Assembly: GCA_002256205.1 (NCBI GenBank)
Contig: NKIW01000007.1
Span: forward strand, 1 to 64,000
DNA length: 64,000 bases
Origin: Rhizobiales bacterium PAR1
GTDB taxonomy: Bacteria; Pseudomonadota; Alphaproteobacteria; Rhizobiales; Beijerinckiaceae
Direction of reading: 5' to 3'
A program made the position numbers and the translations under genes. Of this stretch, positions 1-8,493 are shown piece by piece. Position 1 is the first letter of the stretch. Each line of letters opens with the position of its first letter. The notes under the pieces were generated by a model, which was not told the origin of the DNA, did not search any database, and saw only the letters and a program-made list of their open reading frames with translations.

Positions 1-523
1 CCACCAGGCAGTGCTTGCCAATCACCGCGTCGTGCAGCACCACGGCCTGGAAGGCAGGGTTGAAATTCACCTGCCACTGCGAGGCCTGGCCCAGCGCCTG
101 CGACTGGGTGACCAGCACCCGCTGGCGGAAGTGGAACTGCGGCTTGCCTTGGCCGTAGCGTTGCTGGGCGTCCCACAGCAGATCGCGCCGGCCACCGTCT
201 GCGGCCACCTTGGGCGCGGGCCAGGGCGTGCCTTCAGCCGGTTCACCAGGCACGGGCTGCACCCAGGCCGGGTGCGGGCCGACGCGCCAGCCTTCGCCCG
301 AGCGAACCGCCGGCGCTGCAGGCATCGCCACAGCGGCTGATGCCGCAGGCACAGGCCGCGCTGCCGCCGGCTTGCGTGCCGGTGCGGCCTTGGACGCCGC
401 CGTTGCCGGCACTTGGGCCCAGGCCGGGCTGCCAGTGCAAGCCAAACAAGCCACCAGCACCAGCCCGCAATCCAACCAACGCCGACCCAGCTCGCGCCGA
501 AGCGCTTCGACCATCCTCACCAT
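1..523 (-). CDS. DUF3857 / transglutaminase-like protein, N-terminal part only
   Basis: The gene runs off the left window edge, so only about 174 N-terminal residues are visible. Reading the minus strand from the ATG at 523 gives a short basic start, a hydrophobic signal-like stretch (about residues 17-32, ending in AWAQ), then an Ala/Pro-rich linker and a domain beginning near the motif PAWVQPV. The end reads RVLVTQSQALGQASQW and FNPAFQAVVLHDAVI, which resembles the start of the DUF3857 domain found in periplasmic proteins that also carry a transglutaminase-like domain further on. It lies 47 bp downstream of parC on the same strand. An in-frame ATG at 514 is an alternative start. It belongs to the foreign block at the left end. 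The family call is from motif memory and is moderate. Confidence 0.55.
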   Translation of the reverse strand, partial: MVRMVEALRRELGRRWLDCGLVLVACLACTGSPAWAQVPATAASKAAPARKPAAARPVPAASAAVAMPAAPAVRSGEGWRVGPHPAWVQPVPGEPAEGTPWPAPKVAADGGRRDLLWDAQQRYGQGKPQFHFRQRVLVTQSQALGQASQWQVNFNPAFQAVVLHDAVIGKHCLV

Positions 524-570
524 CGCGCCCGCGCCGCTCTGACGGCGCCCTCCTTGTCGTGTCGTTCTTG

Positions 571-1503
571 TCAGCCCGCCAGCAGGCGCAGCACCTTCTT
601 CAATCCCTCCACCGGCCGGCCCTTGCGGGCGCGCTTGCCCTGGTGGATGGCCAGCGTTGCGCCCTTGATGGTTTCATCCTTGGGCTTGTCGCCACGGCCG
701 CTGCCCAGCACCTGCAGCACCGCGCCAAAGGGCACCACCGACAGCAGCGGCGCCTTGGCGTCCACATCCATCAAGGTGAGGCCACGGCCACCGCCGGGCT
801 GCAATTTCAGCTCGTCCAGGCCGAACACCAGCAGCCGGCCATCGGCGGCCAGGCAGCCCACCTGGGTCTGCGCCGGCAGCACCGGCTGGGGCTGCAGCAG
901 GCGCTCGCCCTCTTCGATGCTGAGGAAGGCCTTGCCGCCCTTGTTGCGGCCATGCATGTCGCCCGCCTTGGCCAGCAGACCGTAACCGCCGCTGTTGGCC
1001 AACAGCAGCGTGGTCTCTGACACGCCGGCAAAGTAATGGGCCGGCTGGGTGCCGGGTTCCAGGTCGATCAGGCTGGTGACGGGCACCCCATCACCGCGCC
1101 CGCCCGGCAGGCTGCTGCAGGCCACCGAGTACACCCGCCCGCTGCCCTTGGCCGGCGAGCCGAACACCAGCAGGGTGTCCACGCTGCGGCAGGCAAAGGT
1201 GCCATGCAAAGAGTCCCCCGCCTTGAACTGCAGCGCCGAGGCATCCACCTCGTGGCCCTTGAGCGCGCGCACCCAGCCCTTGGCGCTGATGACCACGGTC
1301 ACCGGCTCGTCCACCACCTTGATCTCGGCCACCGCGCGCTTTTCGGCCTGGATGAGCGTGCGGCGGTCGTCGCCATGCACCTTGGCGTCGGCTTCGATTT
1401 CCTTGATCAGCAGGCGGCGCAAGGCGGCCGGGCTGCCCAGGATCTCTTCGAGCCTGCCCTGCTCTTCGCGCAGGCCTTTCAGCTCCTGTTCGATCTTGAT
1501 CGC
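571..1503 (-). CDS. parC: DNA topoisomerase IV subunit A, C-terminal 310 residues (truncated at a chimeric junction)
   Basis: ParC is the breakage-reunion subunit of topoisomerase IV, which unlinks replicated chromosomes. Visible here are the end of the coiled-coil/tower region (AIKIEQELKGLREEQ), the conserved stretch with KEIEADAKVHGDDRR, and the C-terminal beta-pinwheel with GWVRALKGHEVDA, GYGLLAKAGDMHGRNKGGKA and GRLLVFGLDEL. The sequence closely follows ParC of Burkholderiales-type betaproteobacteria, not an alphaproteobacterium. ParC similarity stops at AIKIEQ; upstream of it the frame continues but encodes antisense of lptD. The true gene would need about 450 more N-terminal residues, including the catalytic tyrosine, and these are absent. 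Confidence 0.9.
   Translation of the reverse strand, partial: AIKIEQELKGLREEQGRLEEILGSPAALRRLLIKEIEADAKVHGDDRRTLIQAEKRAVAEIKVVDEPVTVVISAKGWVRALKGHEVDASALQFKAGDSLHGTFACRSVDTLLVFGSPAKGSGRVYSVACSSLPGGRGDGVPVTSLIDLEPGTQPAHYFAGVSETTLLLANSGGYGLLAKAGDMHGRNKGGKAFLSIEEGERLLQPQPVLPAQTQVGCLAADGRLLVFGLDELKLQPGGGRGLTLMDVDAKAPLLSVVPFGAVLQVLGSGRGDKPKDETIKGATLAIHQGKRARKGRPVEGLKKVLRLLAG
1489..1503. other. Chimeric junction between two unrelated genomes
   Basis: The 15 bases here read FDLDR in the lptD frame and AIKIE in the parC frame on the opposite strand. To the left all coding sense belongs to a betaproteobacterial-looking parC; to the right it belongs to alphaproteobacterial lptD-surA. Both genes are cut within coding sequence at the same point and share this short overlap, as expected from an assembly join across a common short word. 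Confidence 0.8.
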
Positions 1504-1734
1504 TACCTGACGCAGCGGATCACCAACCCGGCGGCAGACAAGACGCTTTTCAATGTCTCGGGCACGACGCTTGGTATCGGCTACAAGGACGAATGCAGCG
1601 ATTTCTCGCTGACCTATTCCCGCGCCTATAACGATTACACCTCCGGCACCAACCAGCGCACGACGACCTACATGATGCGGCTGGTGCTCAAGGACCTGGG
1701 CGACACGACGCTCGCCCAAAGGACGACACGCTGA
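1489..1734 (+). CDS. lptD: LPS-assembly protein LptD, C-terminal 81 residues (5' end lost at the junction)
   Basis: LptD is the outer-membrane beta-barrel that inserts lipopolysaccharide into the outer leaflet. Only the last barrel strands are present: FDLDRYLTQRITNPA, then GTTLGIGYKDECSDFSLTYSRAY, with alternating strand-like residues and the late Cys typical of the LptD C-terminus, ending LVLKDLGDTTL. The gene is followed directly by surA (stop TGA and start ATG share one base at 1734), the normal alphaproteobacterial order. Left of 1489 the plus frame stays open but is antisense to parC, so the real LptD begins in sequence that is missing from this window. Confidence 0.85.
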   Translation, partial: FDLDRYLTQRITNPAADKTLFNVSGTTLGIGYKDECSDFSLTYSRAYNDYTSGTNQRTTTYMMRLVLKDLGDTTLAQRTTR

Positions 1735-2663
1735 TGGTCATGACACGCTCACCCCGTACGTTCCTTGCCGGAATTCTGGCGTTGATTGCGCTTGCGCTCG
1801 GTATGGGACTTGCCCTGCCCGCGCCGGTCGCTGCGCAAGGGGTCGTTGCTCTGGTCAACAGCCGTCCGGTGACGAACTTCGATATTGATCAGCGTATCCG
1901 GATCGCGGCATTGATTGAGCGGCGAGCCCTCGGCCGCAAGCCCGCGCTCGAAGAACTGATCGACGATCAGGTCAAGCTGATTGAGGCGGCGCGCGTTGGT
2001 TACCGTGTGACCGACGAAGGCGTTGCTGCCGAATACCTCAAAATGGCCAAGGGTGCGCGCCAGTCAGAACGCGAGTTTGACGAAACACTCAAGCGTTCCG
2101 GTATCCAGCCAAATTCCCTGCGGGACAAAATCCGTGCTGATCTGGCCTGGGTCGTTTTGCTGCGCGACCAGCAGCGGCGTGGTGGTGAAATCTCGAATGC
2201 CGAGTTGGATCAGGCTATTGCCGAAAAGCGCAAGAGTGAGGGCGCTGTGACGGAGTATACCCTGCGGCAGGTCGTGTTCATCGTGCCGCGTGGTGGCGCG
2301 CCGGGATCCCGGATCGCTGCGGCCAACGCGGTGCGGGCGAAGTTCACCTCTTGCGAGACAGGATTTGATGAAATCCGCACGCTACCGGATGTGGCGCTCC
2401 GCGCTCCGATTGTCCGCGCGTCAAACGATATCGGCAAGGCGCTCCGCGATCTTCTTGACAAGACCCCCGTTAATCGGATGACGCCGCCCTCCGCCTCTCC
2501 AGAGGGTATTGAGATCGTTGCAGTTTGTGAGAAAAAAGAGCGTTCGGTGACAACTGCCTTGCGCAGCAACATGGTTGTCGAGCTGGCTGAAAAAAAGGTC
2601 AATGAAAAGGCCAAGGTTTACATCAAGGAACTGCGCGCCAAGACTGAGATCAAGTACCGCTGA
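1734..2663 (+). CDS. surA: Periplasmic peptidyl-prolyl isomerase / chaperone SurA
   Basis: This 309-residue protein has an N-terminal signal peptide (hydrophobic about residues 9-34, cleavage near PVAAQ) followed by the SurA N-terminal chaperone domain starting [20 protein letters not shown], which is diagnostic. [12 protein letters not shown], the helical core and one parvulin-like segment ([10 protein letters not shown]) follow. SurA escorts unfolded beta-barrel proteins, including LptD, across the periplasm. It overlaps the lptD stop by one base and is translationally coupled. A second ATG lies six bases inside (1740). In related genomes pdxA follows surA; here rsmA follows directly. Confidence 0.9.
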   Translation: MVMTRSPRTFLAGILALIALALGMGLALPAPVAAQGVVALVNSRPVTNFDIDQRIRIAALIERRALGRKPALEELIDDQVKLIEAARVGYRVTDEGVAAEYLKMAKGARQSEREFDETLKRSGIQPNSLRDKIRADLAWVVLLRDQQRRGGEISNAELDQAIAEKRKSEGAVTEYTLRQVVFIVPRGGAPGSRIAAANAVRAKFTSCETGFDEIRTLPDVALRAPIVRASNDIGKALRDLLDKTPVNRMTPPSASPEGIEIVAVCEKKERSVTTALRSNMVVELAEKKVNEKAKVYIKELRAKTEIKYR

Positions 2664-2725
2664 CCTCACGGCGTCTGCGCAAGCTTGACGAAAGAGAGGC
2701 CGCTATTCTCGACGATCTTCCCCCC

Positions 2726-3532
2726 TTGCGTGAGGTCATCCGCGAATTCGGGCTTGATGCCAAGAAATCGCTTGGCCAGAATTTCCTGCTGGATCTGAAC
2801 CTCACTTCCAAGATCGCCCGTTCGGCGGGTTCGCTCGATAATCATGTCGTCATTGAAGTGGGGCCGGGCCCCGGTGGCCTGACGCGGGCGTTGTTGGCCC
2901 ATGGTGCCTCGCATGTCATTGCGATTGAACGCGACAGTCGCTGTATCGCTGCTCTCGAGCAAGTTGGAGCGGCCTATCCCGGTCGGCTCACGCTGATCGA
3001 AGCCGATGCGATGACCTATAATCCGCTGCCGCTTCTCGCCGGGCGGCGCGCCCGTATCGTTGCGAACCTGCCGTACAACATCGGCACGCAACTGCTGATC
3101 GGCTGGCTGCGCCAAGCGGATTGGCCGCCGTTCTTCGACAGTCTGACGCTGATGTTCCAGCGCGAGGTCGCGCGCCGCATTGTCGCGACGCCGGAGCAAC
3201 AGGATGAATACGGCCGGCTGGGGATTCTGTCGAACTGGCGCTGCGCCACGAAAATCCTGTTTGATTTACCGCCATCGGCCTTCACACCGCCACCGAAGGT
3301 GACATCGAGCGTGGTCTCGCTCATTCCGCGCGCCAACCCTGCTCCGGCACCGCTTGAAGCGCTTGAGCGCATCACTTCGGCTGCCTTCATGCAGCGCCGC
3401 AAGATGCTGCGCCAGAGCCTGAAATCGCTAGGAGATGTCGCCGGCCTGCTGGCGGCAGCAGAACTTGATGGCTCGGAGCGCCCGGAGACCCTGCCTGTCT
3501 CGGCCTTTATCGCGATGGCGAACGCGCTCTAG
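2726..3532 (+). CDS. rsmA: 16S rRNA (adenine1518-N6/adenine1519-N6)-dimethyltransferase RsmA (KsgA)
   Basis: RsmA dimethylates two adjacent adenines in helix 45 of 16S rRNA using S-adenosylmethionine. Visible motifs are [11 protein letters not shown] at the N-terminus, the SAM-binding [10 protein letters not shown], and the catalytic NLPYN. The coordinates start at the first conventional codon, TTG 2726, but the conserved N-terminal stretch [10 protein letters not shown] extends upstream in frame (DDLPP is encoded 2711-2725), so the protein must begin earlier. No ATG, GTG or TTG lies in frame between the surA stop and 2726. An ATT at 2705 with AGAGAGG five bases before it, or a CTG at 2660 or 2675, are the candidates. 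The C-terminus is complete. Confidence 0.88.
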   Translation: MREVIREFGLDAKKSLGQNFLLDLNLTSKIARSAGSLDNHVVIEVGPGPGGLTRALLAHGASHVIAIERDSRCIAALEQVGAAYPGRLTLIEADAMTYNPLPLLAGRRARIVANLPYNIGTQLLIGWLRQADWPPFFDSLTLMFQREVARRIVATPEQQDEYGRLGILSNWRCATKILFDLPPSAFTPPPKVTSSVVSLIPRANPAPAPLEALERITSAAFMQRRKMLRQSLKSLGDVAGLLAAAELDGSERPETLPVSAFIAMANAL

Positions 3533-3539
3533 GGGCGGG

Positions 3540-3564
3540 TCCGATCGGATAGAATCGGATCGGA
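3540..3564. terminator. Hairpin between convergent rsmA and gmk
   Basis: TCCGATC at 3540-3546 pairs with GATCGGA at 3558-3564 across an 11-base loop, just after the rsmA stop and in the gap between two converging genes. There is no clean T-tract, so a role as transcription end point is only plausible. Confidence 0.3.
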
Positions 3565-3640
3565 AACCACTCCATCTATCTGTTTTGTCGTATTTTTCGC
3601 GCAAGCCGGTTATCTGCTTTGCTTGAAAATGCGCCGTGCG

Positions 3641-4318
3641 TTATTCGGGTCTAGCCAGCACGACAGAGAGATCGCGCAGCAGTACGGAGATCTCGCTCTG
3701 GAGCTGCGGCTGGCGGTGACGCTTCAGCCGTTCCGTGTTGAGGATCTGCTTCAGTTCGCCGTAGCAGCGCTCCAGATCCTCGTTGACCAGCACGTAGTCA
3801 TAGTCGTTCCAATGCGCGATTTCGCTTTCCGCGGTCTTCAGGCGGCGACGAATGACGCGCTCTTCGTCCTCCGCGCGGCGCTTGAGGCGGCGCTCCAGTT
3901 CGGCGATCGACGGCGGGAGGATGAACACGCTGACGACATCGCTGCGCATGCGCTGATAGAGCTGCAAGGTGCCCTGAACATCAATGTCGAACAGGATATC
4001 CCGGCCCTCTGCGAGCGCCAATTCGACTGGGCCACGCGGGGTGGCGTAGAAATTTCCGTGAACCTCTGCCCATTCGAGAAGATCGCCACGGTCCTTCATC
4101 TGGTTGAAAGTTGCGACGTCGATGAAATGGTAATGGACGCCATCAACCTCACTCGGGCGGCGCGGGCGCGTCGTCACTGAGACCGAGAGTCGGATTTCCG
4201 GATCAGCCTGAAGCAATAGACGAGAGAGCACGGATTTTCCGGCGCCGGAGGGCGAGGAAATCACGAACATCACGCCCCGACGGTCCGCCGTGTGGCCCCC
4301 TGCCTGCTGTGCTTTCAC
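3641..4318 (-). CDS. gmk: Guanylate kinase
   Basis: Guanylate kinase phosphorylates GMP to GDP with ATP. The P-loop SSPSGAGKS is followed by the GMP-binding block SVSVTTRPRRPSEVDGVHYHF and by DILFDIDVQGTLQL, in the family's order. With the GTG at 4318 the product is 225 residues; GGGGA about seven bases upstream is a weak ribosome site. ATG 4270 is an alternative, but would start immediately before the P-loop strand (MFVISSPSG). It sits 37 bp after mltG on the same strand; the yicC gene usually found between them in this order is missing. Confidence 0.92.
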   Translation of the reverse strand: MKAQQAGGHTADRRGVMFVISSPSGAGKSVLSRLLLQADPEIRLSVSVTTRPRRPSEVDGVHYHFIDVATFNQMKDRGDLLEWAEVHGNFYATPRGPVELALAEGRDILFDIDVQGTLQLYQRMRSDVVSVFILPPSIAELERRLKRRAEDEERVIRRRLKTAESEIAHWNDYDYVLVNEDLERCYGELKQILNTERLKRHRQPQLQSEISVLLRDLSVVLARPE

Positions 4319-4355
4319 GGAAATTCCCCGTCGTTGGCTTGAAATGGTTGAGATG

Positions 4356-5741
4356 TCAGGGCGCTGCCGGCGCAGCCCTAGGCGCGGGGCCTTCCGGCGC
4401 AATCGTGCCGCGTGGAAGCGCGGGCGGGCGCACAGCCGGGGCCGAGAAGCCTTGCACCAGCGCATTGCCCTGCCCCGGAACCACCTCGTTCGCGCCGCGC
4501 GGTTGAGCTGGCACAGGCGCGAAGGCTGGGGCGCCGGGCTGGGCCGGCGTATCCGTTGTCCCCGAAGTCGCGCCACCGGGGCGCGTCGCCTCGATTTGGC
4601 GCCAGCGGGCGACGTTGCGGTTATGCTGTTCGAGCGTTTCGGCAAAGGCATGGCCGCCGGTGCCGTCCGCCACAAAGAAGAGATCCTTGGTCCGTGAGGG
4701 ATTGGCCGTAGCTTCGAGCGCGGCGCGACCCGGATTGGCGATCGGTCCCGGCGGCAGGCCATTGACAACATAGGTATTGTACGGCGTCGGACGGTCGATT
4801 TCGGCGCGGGTCAGCCCACGCCCGAGCGTCGCCTTGCCGCCGACGAGCCCATAAATGATGGTCGGGTCAGACTGGAGGCGCATCTTCTTTTCAAGGCGGT
4901 TGTGGAAGACGCCGGCGACACGGCTGCGCTCATCAGCGCGGCCGGTTTCCTTCTCGACAATTGAGGCCAGCGTGACGAGATCACGCGGGGATTTCAGAGT
5001 CGCGAGGTCTTTGGCACGGCGATTCCAGACTTCGTTGAGCAGCTTTTTTTGCTCGCGCTGCATGCGGGCGATCAGCGCCACGCGTGGCGTGCCACGGTTG
5101 ACCTTGTAAGTGTCCGGCAGCAGAGTGCCCTCAACCGGTATTTCACCGGCATCACCGGTGAGGAGTTCGTTCTCTTTCAGGCGATCAAGGATCTGCTCGC
5201 TGGTAAGGCCTTCCGGGATAGTGATCGTGTGCTCAACCGAACGCCCGGAGGTGATGATATCGATCACCTCGCTCATCGAGGCCTGCCTGCGGAAGAGATA
5301 TTCGCCGGATTTGGCGTTCTTGCGGCTGGCTTCGTCCTTGGCCATCTTGGACATCAGATCCTGCCAGCGCAGGACGGCCCAGAACAGGCCGGGACGTGCA
5401 ATCACACCCTCGCGCTCGAGCTGGTCAACGATATCCTCAGTGGTCGAGCCGCGCTCGATCATCACGGACTTGTCTGCAGTCAGCGGTCCGGGGATTCCGA
5501 GTTCCTTGTTGGCGACGGCATAGCCGCCGGCGGCGGCAACCACCACGATCAGCGCAATCGTCATCAGGCCGGAGAACAGTCCGATTAACCCACCCTTGCG
5601 CTTTTTCGGCGGCGGCGGCAGCGCGACTTCGGCCGCGACAGCCTCACCCACAGCCGGGCGGCGACGGCCGGTGAACCAGCCTCGCTTGACGTTCGTCTCG
5701 TCGCCTTGGGGTGTCTTTTCGTTGTCCGGCTTGAGCGCCAT
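4356..5741 (-). CDS. mltG: Endolytic peptidoglycan transglycosylase MltG (YceG family)
   Basis: MltG is an inner-membrane lytic transglycosylase that cuts nascent glycan strands and so ends their polymerisation. A cytoplasmic basic/Pro-rich tail (residues 1-50) leads into one membrane helix (about 51-76), then a LysM-like region and the YceG catalytic domain with EGTLLPDTYKV, ASIVEKETG (catalytic Glu), SDPTIIYGL and NTYVVNGLPPGPIANPG. The last ~80 residues are a low-complexity Pro/Ala tail. The start at ATG 5741 has AGAGGC six bases ahead; an upstream in-frame ATG (5798) would add 19 residues with no family similarity. It is downstream of fabF in a fab-mltG-gmk cluster. Confidence 0.92.
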   Translation of the reverse strand: MALKPDNEKTPQGDETNVKRGWFTGRRRPAVGEAVAAEVALPPPPKKRKGGLIGLFSGLMTIALIVVVAAAGGYAVANKELGIPGPLTADKSVMIERGSTTEDIVDQLEREGVIARPGLFWAVLRWQDLMSKMAKDEASRKNAKSGEYLFRRQASMSEVIDIITSGRSVEHTITIPEGLTSEQILDRLKENELLTGDAGEIPVEGTLLPDTYKVNRGTPRVALIARMQREQKKLLNEVWNRRAKDLATLKSPRDLVTLASIVEKETGRADERSRVAGVFHNRLEKKMRLQSDPTIIYGLVGGKATLGRGLTRAEIDRPTPYNTYVVNGLPPGPIANPGRAALEATANPSRTKDLFFVADGTGGHAFAETLEQHNRNVARWRQIEATRPGGATSGTTDTPAQPGAPAFAPVPAQPRGANEVVPGQGNALVQGFSAPAVRPPALPRGTIAPEGPAPRAAPAAP

Positions 5742-5874
5742 CCGATTGCCTCTGACGCCCGCAGCGTCCCGTCTCGAATCGACCCAGCCGGGCCGCATGT
5801 TGCATTGCCGCCGATATTTCTGATGAATATGGCGAAATGGGGTCTCTGATGTCCAGCGCTTCGTGTGAAAACAA

Positions 5875-7140
5875 TCAGCCGGCGTAGCGGCGCATCACCA
5901 GTGAGGCGTTCGTGCCGCCAAAGCCGAAGGAATTGGACAGCACGGTATCGATCTTGCGTGGACGAGCCTTGTGCGGAACAAGGTCGATATGCGTCTCGAT
6001 GGAGGGATTGTCGAGGTTGATCGTCGGCGGTGCCATGCCATCGCGGATCGCCAAAATGGAGAAGATGGCCTCAATCGCCCCCGCCGCGCCCAGAAGATGG
6101 CCGGTGGAGGATTTCGTCGAGGACATCGAAACGCCCTCCCCGCCGTTGCCCAGAAGGCGCAAAACAGCGTTGAGCTCGATCTCGTCACCGAGCGGTGTAG
6201 AGGTGCCGTGGGCATTGATGTAATCGAGATCGTCGGGCTCGAGGCCTGCACGCTTCATGGCCGCCTTCATGCAGCGATAGGCGCCGTCGCCGTCCTCGGA
6301 TGGCGAGGTGATGTGATAGGCATCACCCGACATGCCATAACCGATAACCTCGGCGTAAATCTTGGCCCCGCGTGCTTTCGCGTGCTCGAGTTCTTCGAGA
6401 ACCACGATGCCCGCGCCCTCACCCATGACGAAACCGTCGCGATCCTTGTCATAGGGTCGCGAGGCGCGGGTGGGGTCTTCGTTGAAATTCGTCGAGAGCG
6501 CCTTGCAGGCGGCAAAACCGGCCATCGAAATCCGACAGACCGGCGATTCGGCGCCGCCCGCGACCATCACATCGGCATCGCCGAGCGCAATCATCCGGGC
6601 CCCATCGCCAATAGCATGGGCACCGGTCGAACAGGCGGTCACAACCGCATGGTTCGGACCCTTGAGACCATGACGGATGGAAATATAGCCGCCGGCGAGG
6701 TTGATCAGCCGGCCGGGAATGAAGAACGGCGAGATGCGGCGCGGCCCCTTTTCAGCGAGCAGGATCGAGGCATCATGAATGCCGCCAATCCCGCCAATGC
6801 CGGAGCCGACGATCACGCCGGTCGTGGTTTGCTCTTCGTAGGTCAAAGGATGCCAGCCGGCATCATCGAGCGCCTGCGTGGCCGCAGCCATCGCAAAGAT
6901 GATGAATTCATCGACCTTGCGCTGGTCCTTGGGGTCCATCCAATCGTCGGGGTGGAAGGCGTGAGCCTCCTCCCCGCGCGGGATCACACAGGCGATCTTA
7001 GCCGCGATGTCCGAGACATCGAAGGTTTCGATCTTCCGTGCGGAGGATTTCCCCGCGAGGATAGCCGCCCAAGTGGGCTCCACACCGCAGCCATGCGGCG
7101 TGACCATGCCGAGACCGGTGACGACAACCCGACGAAACAT
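5875..7140 (-). CDS. fabF: 3-oxoacyl-[acyl-carrier-protein] synthase II
   Basis: KAS II condenses malonyl-ACP with acyl-ACP during fatty-acid elongation. The Cys-His-His catalytic triad is intact: Cys170 in TACSTGAHAIGDG, His311 in NAHGTSTPLGD and His348 in KSSTGHLLGAAGA, followed by the C-terminal NSFGFGGTNASLV. The 421-residue length is normal for FabF. It lies 27 bp after acpP on the same strand, the standard acpP-fabF pair. Confidence 0.96.
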   Translation of the reverse strand: MFRRVVVTGLGMVTPHGCGVEPTWAAILAGKSSARKIETFDVSDIAAKIACVIPRGEEAHAFHPDDWMDPKDQRKVDEFIIFAMAAATQALDDAGWHPLTYEEQTTTGVIVGSGIGGIGGIHDASILLAEKGPRRISPFFIPGRLINLAGGYISIRHGLKGPNHAVVTACSTGAHAIGDGARMIALGDADVMVAGGAESPVCRISMAGFAACKALSTNFNEDPTRASRPYDKDRDGFVMGEGAGIVVLEELEHAKARGAKIYAEVIGYGMSGDAYHITSPSEDGDGAYRCMKAAMKRAGLEPDDLDYINAHGTSTPLGDEIELNAVLRLLGNGGEGVSMSSTKSSTGHLLGAAGAIEAIFSILAIRDGMAPPTINLDNPSIETHIDLVPHKARPRKIDTVLSNSFGFGGTNASLVMRRYAG

Positions 7141-7167
7141 GGCTGGCGCTCTGAAAATCGCGCGGCC

Positions 7168-7407
7168 TCAGGCCGCTGCGTTCTTCTCGAGGAACTTCAC
7201 GGCATCGCCAACGGTGACGATCTTCTCGGCCGCATCGTCCGGGATCTCGACACCGAACTCTTCTTCGAACGCCATGACGAGCTCGACGGTGTCGAGGCTG
7301 TCGGCACCCAGATCGTCGATGAAGTTTGCACCTTCGACAACCTTGTCCGCATCGACGCTGAGATGCTCGATGACAATCTTCTTCACGCGCTCAGCGACAT
7401 CGCTCAT
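7168..7407 (-). CDS. acpP: Acyl carrier protein
   Basis: This 79-residue acidic protein is the cytosolic carrier on which fatty acids are built. The phosphopantetheine attachment site [15 protein letters not shown] is present with Ser37, followed by [12 protein letters not shown] and an Ala-rich end. The 216-bp gap to fabG upstream leaves room for its own promoter, as is common for this highly expressed gene; I could not pick clear -35/-10 boxes there. Confidence 0.97.
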   Translation of the reverse strand: MSDVAERVKKIVIEHLSVDADKVVEGANFIDDLGADSLDTVELVMAFEEEFGVEIPDDAAEKIVTVGDAVKFLEKNAAA

Positions 7408-7623
7408 GGTGAACCCTTTTCTCTAGACACGAGTTTATTGTGGACGCGGCAACTTGTCCCGACGTCATGCCGGGGCAAATGCAGCCCGCGACTTCCCTTC
7501 CAAAGCTCGGCGGGAAAGTCAACGTGCAGTGCCGCAAGGATCAGGGGAAATTTGACGAAAGTTTTCGCCATCCCCCTGAATTGCTGAATTTAGATCCTCG
7601 AGCACCCTTCTTTTAAGGTGCGC

Positions 7624-8361
7624 TCAGATGCGCGCCATGCCGCCGTTGACATGCAACGTCTGGCCGTTGACGTAGGCGGCTTCGACCGAGGAAAGATAGG
7701 CGACGGCGCTGGCAATTTCCGCGCCCGTGCCCATGCGGCCAGCGGGAATCGAGCCCATGATGCCTTCGCGCTGCTTCTCGTTGAGCGCATCGGTCATGGC
7801 GGATTCAATGAAGCCCGGCGCGACACAATTCACGGTGATGCCGCGCGAGGCGACTTCTGCTGCGAGGCTCTTGGTCATGCCGATCATGCCGGCCTTGGCG
7901 GCGCAATAATTCGCCTGACCGGGGTTGCCGGTGACGCCGACGACCGAGGTGATGCCGATGATGCGGCCGAAGCGGCGCTTCATCATGCCCTTCACCGCCG
8001 CGCGGGCGAGAATGAACGACGAGGTGAGGTTGACGGCGAGCACGCTGTCCCATTCCTCGTCCTTCATGCGCATGAAGAGGTTGTCGCGCGTAATGCCGGC
8101 GTTGTTGACGAGGATATCGAGCCCGCCCATCGCCTTTTCCGCTTCCGGCACCAACGCTTCCACCGAGGCGCGATCCGAGAGGTTGGCGGTGACGATCTGG
8201 GTGCGGCTGCCGAGTTTGGCGGCCACGGCTTCCAGCGCCTCGCGCCGCGTGCCGGAGAGGCACACCGTCGCGCCCTGCGCATGCAGCGCCTCGGCGATGG
8301 AGGAACCGATGCCGCCCGAGGCGCCGGTCACGAGGGCAAATTTGCCGGTAAGGTCGAACAT
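7624..8361 (-). CDS. fabG: 3-oxoacyl-[acyl-carrier-protein] reductase
   Basis: FabG reduces 3-oxoacyl-ACP with NADPH in the fatty-acid elongation cycle. The 245-residue SDR fold shows the nucleotide motif TGASGGIG, NNAG in VNNAGITRDNLFMRM (a FabG signature), the catalytic Ser in TSVVG and Tyr/Lys in YCAAKAG, and the C-terminal GQTLHVNGGM. Its position between fabD and acpP distinguishes it from other SDRs in the genome. Confidence 0.95.
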   Translation of the reverse strand: MFDLTGKFALVTGASGGIGSSIAEALHAQGATVCLSGTRREALEAVAAKLGSRTQIVTANLSDRASVEALVPEAEKAMGGLDILVNNAGITRDNLFMRMKDEEWDSVLAVNLTSSFILARAAVKGMMKRRFGRIIGITSVVGVTGNPGQANYCAAKAGMIGMTKSLAAEVASRGITVNCVAPGFIESAMTDALNEKQREGIMGSIPAGRMGTGAEIASAVAYLSSVEAAYVNGQTLHVNGGMARI

Positions 8362-8493
8362 GGGGGACTCCTGTCGTTTCCGGCGCTCTTAGCGCAGGAA
8401 TGCAGTTGCGGCTAGCGCCGCATTTCAATCACCAGCACATCGTGTCATTCCCGACCGAGCGCGGCGTCGCCGCGTCGGTAAATGACACGGGCG

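Noticed and set aside
571-1734. Two long open frames that run through the parC-lptD junction on opposite strands
   Set aside because: Each is half real and half antisense of the other gene; the join creates the continuity by chance in GC-rich sequence.
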